Source: Selaginella moellendorffii (Eukaryota; Streptophyta; Lycopodiopsida; Selaginellales; Selaginellaceae). Taken from it: 64,000 nt of DNA. A program made the translations under genes and the position numbers. Below are positions 56,268 through 64,000 of this stretch, piece by piece. The stretch is from assembly GCF_000143415.4 (NCBI RefSeq), contig NW_003314298.1, forward strand, positions 437,561 through 501,560, in the 5' to 3' direction. Each line of letters begins with the position of its first letter. Position 1 is the stretch's first letter. The notes under the pieces are model-generated. The model was not told where the DNA came from and did no database searches. It saw only the letters and a program-made list of their open reading frames with translations.

Positions 56268-56420
56268 ACCCAAACAAAGCTGCCATGGCCGTGGCAATCC
56301 AGCCTTGGCAAGCAATTGCCACGGATTGCCCAGGCCATAGCAGCCATGGCAAAGGCCATGGATTGCCACAGCCATGCCACAGCTAAGGCCGTGGATTGCC
56401 ACGGGCACAGCATTTTCAGC
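56268..56420. repeat. Palindrome-rich CCATGGC/GGATTGCCACGGC repeat
   Basis: Overlapping inverted words (GCCATGGCCGTGGCAATCC, GCAATTGCCACGGATTGCC, GCCATGGCAAAGGCCATGG) repeat for 150 bp and can fold into several hairpins. It interrupts the 4CL-like fragment and may be a small mobile element. No terminal duplication was found. Confidence 0.6.
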
Positions 56421-56980
56421 ACTGCTGCCTGGAACGATCCATCCAGAATCTAAATTGTGCAAAGAGAGATCGCGAGGGAGATGTGTGATGCCAGAAATGG
56501 AGCTGGAATCCATGCAATAGAGAGCGATCATGGTAGTGTTCCTGAGGCACCACACATGACGGGGTTTGGCAAAAAGGGGTACTTGTGACGCACGCGAGAG
56601 ATGCAGCTTGGTGAGGGTGAGCAGCATCACCAAGGCCCGGCTGCTCAAGCTCAATCTGTTTGGAGTACTGCACGAGCTCTAGAAGGCAAGCGGTTTGCCT
56701 TTCGGCGCATGGAGGAAAGACGCCTAGGGAACGTTGTTTGCTACAAACAGCATGGATAAAGGGACTAGAGAGAAGATAACTTTCATTGCATTCCATGTAG
56801 GTAGGTTCCCATGCTTCTTAGTTGGGCTATATATATATATATATATATATATGGTGGTAATGTTTCTGGTTGATAAACTGGATCTTGATCTCCTTGTTGA
56901 TGTTTCCCAAGGCCCATGCGGTCAAATCACATGCGACAAACTCCAGAATTTAATGGGTAAAAGGGTAATTATTATTGTCA
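56421..56980. other. Intergenic; (TA)n at 56828-56852
   Basis: A TA dinucleotide run of about 12 units is the only clear feature. An open frame on the minus strand at 56416-56796 has no recognised domain and runs through repeat sequence. Confidence 0.5.
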
Positions 56981-58919
56981 TTAATAATGCTGAAGCCATT
57001 CACCAATGTACAACTGGATAATGCACGTTAAGGACAGCAAATGCAAAATTGGCTTACTTGACGAGGTCTCACAATCTTGTTGTCACGCAAGTCAAGGCAT
57101 TCTTTCCAGTGTGCTAGGTAGCCAACAACACGAGCCAATGCAAACAGGAGTGGAAAGTTTCCTTGAAATCCAAGAGCTCTGGAATATGAAATTAATGCAG
57201 TTGAAAACATTTTCAAAACTTACTTGAAAACAATCCAAGAGTAAAAGTCGATATTGGGATAAAGTTTCCGCTTGATGAAGTACTCATCTGAGAGAGCGGC
57301 TTCTGCTAATGCGTCTGACACCTTTAAAGTTGAAATATAAGTGTCAGGCTTTTTCTGGTACTTTTTCTTTTCTAATATACTTACCTTGATGAGCGGGTCA
57401 TGCCCTACAATCTCAAATGCATCCTCTGCCAGCTGCCGAATTACCTGAATAAAAGAAAGATAAGAAACTTTCAAATGTAAAAGTGAGCAAAAATTCAACC
57501 TTGACACGTATTTCATATGCCTTATGGATTCGATGGCCAAATCCAAACAACTTCTTCTTCTTGTTTTTTACAGCCTCTAGATAGGCTGGGATATTGTCGA
57601 CGGTTCCAATCTCCTGAATCATGTTTGCACATGCCTACAACATAGTAAAAGTACCACATTCTTGCAATCAGGAAATTCCTTGCAAATTTTACCTCATTTG
57701 CAGCTCCGTGAAACGGGCCTCCTAGTGTTGCAACTCCTGCTGCTAAACAAGTGTATAGATCCACGCCACTGTTATTGAAAGAGGTAAAGTAACAGTTAAA
57801 GCTGTAGTCTTAAAACACTTGCCATGACACAAGGTGTCGTATAGCAGCAGATGAACAGCTAAGCTCATGTTCCATATGCACAATGAGCAGCCTCTCAAGA
57901 ATGCGAGCCAATAGCGGAGAAGACCTGGGAAAAAGAGAGACCAATTTTCTTACAGCTTGAGTATATAAAAACTAGTGGAAGGTGACCTTGTTGGGCTGGT
58001 ATTATGGAACATATGCATGTAGCGAAAGTTGGCAACGTATGGAAGCTCAGAAGATGGATTTGGCAGAACCATACCCTCTGCATGCTGGAATATATGTGCG
58101 ATATAAATAGGTATCTGATAAACAGAAAGATATAATTCGGTAGCATTGAATAGCTAGAATTTCACCTGACCAAGTACGCGTGCAATGAGCTGGTCTTGGA
58201 CATGTTTGTCCTGGTATGCACCCTAATTTCTAAACCATGTTAGAAAGCTGATGAGAAAGATGAAATTACAATATTACCACATCAGGCTGTGGGTAAAACG
58301 AAGACATGGAGCTAATAGCAGTTGCCAGCAACCCCATTGCGTGTGCATTCTTTGGCTGACTCTTTATCAGGCCCTGATAAAACGAAATATAAAAAAACGT
58401 ATGATGGATCTCTTAAAATGTATGCTCACCAGAACTCCTTTGTGACAGCAAGTTTCCTTCCTGACGCTATCCTCAAATCTCGAAAGCTTGGCCTTGGATG
58501 CCAAATCTCCATAGACTGAAGCACGGAGTGACTTCTATACGTTATTTAGGCTGAAAAACTACTTACTTAGAAGGTAAGCAACTTGTAAGAATGTGCAATG
58601 TTGTGCAAGTTCCTCTACTGGGTAGCCCCTAAATTTGAGCGTCCCGTCATTCCCATTGGCGAGCGAGATTGCAAACTTGGTGACTGCAGTGTTGAAATAT
58701 CCGGGGTCAAATAGCAGCAGATCACCATCTTGTGCTGTGGCCTGCATTCAAAACAAAATGACATGTCTAAAGACAAACATGCATTGCTACCTTGTTGACC
58801 ATTTCTTTGGCCAAAACAATTCCACCCTGTTTGATCTCAAGCTCAAATTCAAGCCCTGTCCTGGTATCTGCAATTGTGAGTGAACCAGGGCCGCCACCCA
58901 GAGCTTGATGCTCATCCAT
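56981..58919 (-). CDS. CSY: Citrate synthase, peroxisomal-type lineage (copy 1)
   Basis: Thirteen exons (58919-58791, 58741-58567, 58515-58430, 58373-58278, 58222-58166, 58084-57987, 57924-57823, 57768-57693, 57634-57500, 57444-57385, 57321-57224, 57178-57058, 57013-56981) encode 421 residues. Citrate synthase joins oxaloacetate and acetyl-CoA. The triad is kept: H268 (FHGAANE, usually LHGGANE), H307 (GFGHR) and D363 (YPNIDFYS), with the substrate Arg in YEIRVK. The N-terminus lacks a mitochondrial presequence and an obvious PTS2. The protein ends WLQHY, about 35 residues before the usual end, so no PTS1 is seen. Several residues differ from plant CSY and a loop near 180-200 is shortened. Intron 7 uses a GC donor (CATG/GCAAGT). 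An in-frame ATG lies upstream at 59021; I chose 58919. Likely functional but divergent. Confidence 0.85.
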
Positions 58920-59050
58920 GATGGTTTTGATATTCAGCTCTCTGAAGTTCTCTGCTCTATATATGCATACTCTAAACCAGGCGTGACATCGGGACATTGG
59001 GACATCAGGACATCGAGACATTGGTGCATCCTAACATGGATCACATGCTC
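58920..59050. other. Upstream flank of citrate synthase copy 1
   Basis: Short repeats of GACAT(C/T)G(G/A)GACAT at 58987-59022. The frame upstream of 58919 stays open to 59021. Confidence 0.5.
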
Positions 59051-59400
59051 ATTGGCGTTTTCTATAAAAGCTGGCATCTGATAAAGCCAGCAAAAAGAAC
59101 AATTCCGCCCTGCTTAATGTCAAGCTCAAACTCCCTGGTATCCTCAACTGTGAGTATAGCAAGACATTGGCGTTTTTTTATAAAAGCTGGCATCTGATAA
59201 AGCCTGCAAAAAGAACAATTCCGCCCTGCTTAATGTCAAGCTCAAACTCCCTGGTATCCTCAACTGTGAGTATATCAAGACATTGGCATTCTTTTATAAA
59301 AGCTGGCATCTGATAAAGCCTGCAAAAAGAACAATTCTGCCTTGCTTAATGTCAAGCTCAAACTCCATATCAAGACTATACTGGGCACCACAAGACTATA
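59051..59400 (-). repeat. Three tandem ~115-bp units derived from citrate synthase exon 1
   Basis: Units start at ATTGGCGTTTT (59051), 59166 and 59282. Each contains on the minus strand a degraded exon-1 segment ([15 protein letters not shown]; compare [15 protein letters not shown] in copy 1) fused to a short TATAAAAGCTGGCATCTGATAAAGCC sequence. A shorter echo without the coding part occurs at 61255-61290, upstream of copy 2. The third unit is cut in its coding part. Confidence 0.8.
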
Positions 59401-60529
59401 AACAGCATATAGATAGATAGAGAGCTATCAAGACATTGGCGATAACTTTGGAGACCTGCGTTGGAAACACACTCATGTGGCCCCACATGAATAATGTTAA
59501 AAAAGAGATGCCATAAATCCATTGCATTCATGTAGACAGGGTCCGTGCTTCCTCGTTGGGCACAAGGGGACCAGATAAACTTTTTGGAGGGTCACTTACA
59601 CCCATCTTGATCTTGCGGACGGCTCAGATGCAAACTAAATGTCCCAAGTAGAATATTCTTTTCATGATTCATGTGATTCATGCCCATCCCGCATGCGCAT
59701 GCTAGAGAGTGCAAGCGGCGTCATAGCGGCAGCAGCGTAGGCACTCTCGCGCCGCTTGCAGCTCAGCTGCCAAGCAGGCGGTGGTGGGCTGCGATCGTGG
59801 GCGCAGCGGCGGCAAGCTCAAGCGTGGGCAGTGGCGGCCAGTGGGCTCATGGCTCGGCAGCCATGGCAGCAAGCTGTGAGTGGACAGCACCAAGCAGTGA
59901 GCATGGGTAGCAGTGGGCGGTGGTGAGCAGCATGGCTAGTGGCTTGCTCATGGCTCGTGAGTAGGAGGCTGCGAGTTGTGAGCTGTGAGTGGGGTGCAAG
60001 CCTGAGCAGGGTGAGGCAAGTGCATGGGTGGGTTTGTGATCTACGTGGTGTGAAGAGGTGGCAAGGCAGTGGCAAGTTGCTGCAACGATGAGCTGCTAGT
60101 GAAGGTGTGGGCGTGGGGCTGAATTGTTGGTGATTAAGTTCATGTATATGTCTTATGCACAGCATATGAGGTGCATGGCATCGGCATTATATGGGCATGT
60201 GTACGCTTTATGTTTTCTTGAACTAACTAAATATCCAACTACAAGCACATCGCTTAAGCAAACTTGTAGATAATAATAGATATACTAAGAATATGCTTGG
60301 ATATTTTAGGTATTATTCATTTAGATTAATCTTGTATTTACAATTTGTAAACATGTTTATAATTTATAAACTTTTCTAAACACCTTATAGAATATTCCCA
60401 TCTAATGGTAATCTTGTTGTTATAAATATTTTTATAATTAAAAAATTTCTTAAATAGGGTTTATTTTGAGTAAACATTCTTTTATTAAAACAGTTATGTA
60501 ATATTTAAAATAAACAAACAAACCAAATG
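59401..60529. other. Intergenic; GC-rich then AT-rich
   Basis: 59680-60120 is rich in GCAGC/GTGG words and open in several frames on both strands (Ala/Ser/Gly-rich), which I read as low-complexity sequence. From 60200 it is AT-rich. CAGATGCAAACTAAATGT at 59629 is matched in inverse at 61109-61126. Confidence 0.4.
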
Positions 60530-61035
60530 TAATGCATAGAAATGTTTTTAGTAGATCTAAACATAACTTTATAAGCTCAAAATAAAAACTCAAAGCGTAA
60601 AGGGGATTGTAGAAAATTTATAAACTTTAACAATCTAAGTCTTATTGTAGACATTTAGTTGCACATTAAGTTTGTGTTTGTTTTTCATTGGAGATATGCT
60701 ATTGTTAAGAATGCTTAAAATGGTAGGAAGAAGTAAAAACAAGACTAGAGATATTTTTATATATAAAGTTGATACTAGTGTGTCAATTCGATCAAATAAA
60801 TTATCTGTATCATGCCAATAAAACAATTCCAACCCATGAAAACACTAGTATTAACTTTATACATTCTTGTTTTTTCTTCTTAGCATTTTAAACAACGAAA
60901 GTATTCTTAGCAATAGTATATCTACCACTGAAAAAACAAACACAAACTTAATATGCAACTTAAAGTTCATAAATTTTCACAAGTTTTTATTTTGAGCTTA
61001 TGAAGTTATGTCTAGATCTGCTAAAAGAATGTGTA
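60530..61035. mobile_element. Foldback element with ~200-bp inverted arms
   Basis: The left arm (about 60550-60780, containing AGATCTAAACATAACTTTATAAGCTC and TTAAGTTTGTGTTTGTTTTTC) is the reverse complement, about 80-85% by eye, of the right arm (about 60842-61030). The two are separated by about 60 bp containing ATTCCAACCCATGAAAACAC. No coding sequence is present, so this is a long-hairpin MITE or foldback element. Target duplications could not be fixed. Confidence 0.7.
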
Positions 61036-61154
61036 ACAGTTTGTTTCAGTTCTGTAAACTTAATGTCAAACTAAATATCCTAAACTTAATGTTCCACTCG
61101 CAAATACATTTAGTTTACATCTGAACTGTCTCGAAGATCGGGTTGGGACATGGC

Positions 61155-61171
61155 GGGGGGGGGGGGGGGGG
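61155..61171. repeat. G17 homopolymer
   Basis: Seventeen consecutive G residues 250 bp upstream of citrate synthase copy 2. Homopolymer length may include sequencing error. Confidence 0.85.
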
Positions 61172-61422
61172 AGGCAGGAATGTTGTGCTTGCCTACCTGC
61201 CTCCTCTGGCTGGAAAGCCTGCAAAAAGCCTGCAAAAACAGCTGTTTGATGTCTTTTGTAAAAGCTTGCATCTGATAAAGCCTGCAAAAAGAAAAAGATT
61301 GAATGAAAAGAACTAACAGATCGCTATATAGCACATGTACATTATTACATAAATATGCAATTTTTTATTCTCTAAGAGTTTTTATTATTCACGTTGGTTG
61401 TTGTGTCTAGCTTGAAGAAACC

Positions 61423-63500
61423 ATGGCAGCTCCCCGTCAATCCCGGAAAATTCGCATCATCCATCACAGGAATGGGCTCCCATACCAAAAGGATGTATTT
61501 GAACCAAGCTGTCTCAAGAGTTCCGACTTCTCCAAGGCATGCTTCATTTTTTCGTTGGTGCAATTAAAAGACAACTTCATGTTCTTGTTCCTCTTCTCGC
61601 AGATCAAGGCTGGCGGAGATGGCAAGGGATTGAAGCTGTATGATCCGGGATTTGTGCATACAGCTCCCGTGAAGTCCACCATTGCATTCATTGATGGGAG
61701 GAATGGGATTTTGAGATATAGAGGATACTCCGTGGAAGAGCTTGCGGAGAGAAGCACATACTTGGAGGTGGCATATTTACTGTGTAAGTATACATCTTTT
61801 CAAGAAAACGGATAAATCTTTTGTGGAACAGGTAAGGAGAATCTCCCCACGAAGTCCCAGCTTTCTGAATGGGAAGCTGCAATCCAAAGGCAGTCCTCAA
61901 TGCCAGAAGAGCTTCTGGCAAGCCACTACAGCTATGAGAGAGTGTTGTTGTGACACAATTTTGTTTTGCAGGCCCTTATTGACGCTCTTCCTCGAGATTC
62001 TCATCCAAAGCAAAACTTTGTCACAGCCTTGTATGCCCTCATTTCATTCAATCCAGATGCAAATCCTCTAGTGGCGGTGAAGCTTTAATTTTTTCCTAGT
62101 ATACAATCTTTGTCTTTGTACAAATGCAGGGACATGATCTGTACAAAACAGAAGCTGCACAAAACCTGCACATTATTCGTATAATGGGAAAGGTGATGTC
62201 TCATCCATCAATAATACATGTTTTTGGGGTCCATTGGCGCCCAGCTGGAGGCATTTTTGTTAAAATGTGCCTTTTCAGGCTGCTAGCTTGGCAGGCGCAA
62301 TCTACGTTCATATGGAGGGTCAAAAGCCCATTAAAAATCCGAACAATAGTCTCAATTTTTCTGAAATGATTCTTTATATGTTCCATTCAATGTGAGCATT
62401 AAGCAAAATTTCTTGCTTTGATTTCAACTGCTTTCTGCCTTCAGGGGAGATCAAGACTTCAAGCCAAATCCCGCACTTGCAAAAGCTTTGGATGTGATTT
62501 TTATAATATTGGCTGAGCATGAACTTGGTACAGCAACAGCAGCAACTTTACACCTTGCATCAAGGTGCGTTTCTTTTGGTGTAATTTTACTGTCTGCTTT
62601 CTACTAATTTTTCAGCAGTGGAGTGGATGTTTATACAGCAATTGCTGGAGGCACTAGTGCATTATCAGGGCCCAATGATATAGGGGCGGTTGAGGTAAAC
62701 GACTATCAAACACTAGGATTTTCTGAATAAAAGTTATGATTTTGTTAAGGCTGTTTTGGACATGCTCAATGAAATTGGAAGCATTGAGAATGTTGCATTC
62801 TACATAGAAGAAGCCAAGAAAAGGTATGAAGAAAATTAATAAAGTATATTATACTAAATTATTTTTACTAACAGTAACACCAAACTACCTGGAATTGGCC
62901 ACCGTGTATACAAGACATATGATCCTCGAGCGAAGGCAAGTGTAACAATGGCCTTTCAAAGTTACTTGACAATGTTTTAATAATGCAGCTCATTCAAAAG
63001 CTAGCAGAAGAGGTTTACGACATGGTTGGCAAAGATCCCCTGGTAGAGGTGTAATTTACATTAATAGACTTCTATTCCAGAGCCTTATGTTTTGAGTGAT
63101 CAGGTTGCAGCTGCATTGGAGAATGCCATTATTGCCGATGAGTATTTTATAAACAGAAAACTGTATCCTAATGCCACCTTTCACTTGGGCCTCTTGCTTA
63201 GGCAAGTAGTTTTGCATATTCACTGACATGGTTTCAAGACATGCTTTGATGTACAGGGCTCTTGGCTTTCCTAAACAATTTTTTGTGGTTCTTGTCTCTA
63301 TTGCCCGGATTGCTGGTCAGTTGGCACACTGGAAAGAGTCTATGAATGACCCGTCAACTAGGCTGATGAGGCCACAACAGGTGAGTAAAAATCTCTACTC
63401 TTTTATAACATTCATTCATTCATATTCTGTTTTTACATGGTCACTGCTTTTTCTCTTGCAGTGGTACACTGGGCAAAGGCTTCGCCATTATTCAAAGTAA
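61423..63500 (+). CDS. Citrate synthase-like protein lacking catalytic residues (copy 2)
   Basis: Fourteen exons (61423-61536, 61603-61783, 61832-61917, 61972-62076, 62130-62192, 62279-62391, 62445-62564, 62619-62694, 62750-62823, 62875-62935, 62989-63048, 63104-63201, 63257-63380, 63462-63500) keep one open frame of 437 residues. The fold is clear: [83 protein letters not shown]. But the first catalytic His is Asp (D281, in GPNDIGAVE for GPLHGGANE) and the catalytic Asp is Thr (T376, YPNATFHLG for YPNVDFYSG). Only H320 remains, so citrate synthesis is unlikely. It ends HYSK with no PTS1. Four introns have GC donors. The first (61537-61602) is 66 bp and open in frame, so it could also be retained. 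A decaying gene is the alternative, but it has no stop or frameshift. Confidence 0.8.
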
Positions 63501-63830
63501 TTATTTGTTTAAAAAATTTGGAACATGTGCTTGACATGTCTTGGAATTTACCCCGGTGGTGAGGATTTGCAAGAAGTAGAAGAGTTTAAAGTCTCAGCAG
63601 CGCCCAGTGGGGCATGGGACCCCGTTGCATGGCAACGGCGACAAAGGAAGAGGAGAGCGTGGCTTTCGGACTCCTACTTCGCTGGAAGTGACGGGTCTCT
63701 TATCCTTGTTGTGTTGGCGTGTCGGTCGGGAAAGCTGGAGCAAAGAAATTTCCCGGTGAGTGTGGCATTTTCATAAACAGAAGGATTACAATAAATAAAC
63801 AGACAAGATAGATCTTCTTAATAGAATTCC
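63501..63830. other. 3' flank of copy 2; one weak frame
   Basis: A plus frame at 63525-63776 (83 codons, with Trp/Arg-rich GAWDPVAWQRRQRKRRAW) is not recognised and may be 3' UTR or a fragment. Confidence 0.35.
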
Positions 63831-64000
63831 ATGGAGGAGCTTTCCATGGAGGAGCTTGCTTCTTACAAAGGGCATATAGTAGCCTTCCCTTTGCCACTCC
63901 AAGGCCATATCAATCCCATGCTCATTCTCTGCAAGGCCCTAGTGTCACTGGGCTTCTCCGTGACATTCGTCAATGCAGAGAGCAACCACAAGCGCCTCCT
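63831..64000 (+). CDS. UDP-glycosyltransferase (5' part, runs off the window)
   Basis: From the ATG at 63831 (a second in-frame ATG lies at 63846) the frame stays open to the window end and encodes 56 residues. HIVAFPLPLQGHINPMLILCKALVSLGFSVTFVNAE is the N-terminal acceptor-binding domain of family 1 plant glycosyltransferases; the H of QGHINP is the usual catalytic base region. These enzymes attach sugars from UDP-sugars to small molecules in the cytosol. The PSPG donor box would be downstream, outside the window. Confidence 0.85.
   Translation, partial: MEELSMEELASYKGHIVAFPLPLQGHINPMLILCKALVSLGFSVTFVNAESNHKRL

Noticed and set aside
56834-57021. Plus-strand frame over the (TA)n run and citrate synthase 3' end
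   Set aside because: It begins in the Tyr-Ile repeat from (TA)n and runs antisense to the last exon of citrate synthase copy 1.
59680-60165. Ala/Ser/Gly-rich frames on both strands
   Set aside because: They come from GCAGC/GTGG low-complexity sequence with no start context or domain.
1-64000. CRISPR arrays, bacterial operons or other prokaryotic systems
   Set aside because: All genes are spliced and plant-like. The tandem repeats found are minisatellites without spacers.

Overview
The window looks like nuclear DNA of a land plant, most probably a lycophyte of the Selaginella type. Genes are compact, nearly all introns are 45-85 bp, the products are plant-type (plastid 13-lipoxygenase, type II metacaspase, HAK/KUP transporter, MADS-box factor, UDP-glycosyltransferase), and gene-dense segments alternate with retrotransposon deserts. 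The species is an inference; a database search would settle it. Exon coordinates below were read by hand from GT/GC-AG sites and reading-frame continuity.

The first 28 kb is repeat territory. It holds a GGACTC minisatellite, a decayed intron-containing gene, and an LTR-like repeat (family B) that itself contains a GA(G/C)TC minisatellite. A very young, non-coding LTR element (family A, 8381-15646, GCAAT target duplication, initiator-tRNA-Met type primer site) is nested inside an older, truncated copy of its own family. Further A and B fragments and a ruined Ty3/gypsy pol follow. The only likely gene here is a small secreted cysteine-containing peptide (18.7-19.0 kb) with a decayed tandem sister.

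From 28.9 to 54 kb is a euchromatic block. In order it holds HUS1 (-), a 13-lipoxygenase (+), relics, a type II metacaspase (-), 2-oxoglutarate dehydrogenase E1 (+), a HAD phosphatase of the GPP/GS1 group (+), a HAK/KUP potassium transporter (-), a MADS-box gene (-), a glycosylasparaginase-like enzyme (+), a 60-residue membrane protein (-) and a proteasome assembly chaperone 2 homologue (-). An old duplication of a lipoxygenase-metacaspase block is visible with reciprocal loss: the left copy kept LOX and lost metacaspase, the right copy kept metacaspase and lost LOX. The right copy also carries a misplaced HUS1 3' fragment. Two gene pairs share short divergent promoters (HUS1/LOX 353 bp, MADS/asparaginase 121 bp).

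From 54 to 64 kb are a tRNA-derived SINE-like sequence, gene fragments (PAC2 3' end, 4CL-like N-terminus), and two head-to-head citrate synthase genes with the same exon boundaries. The left one keeps the catalytic His-His-Asp but ends early. The right one has an open reading frame yet lacks two of the three catalytic residues, so it looks like a pseudoenzyme, and it has four GC-AG introns. Between them lie tandem repeats derived from citrate synthase exon 1 and a foldback element. The window ends inside a UDP-glycosyltransferase gene.
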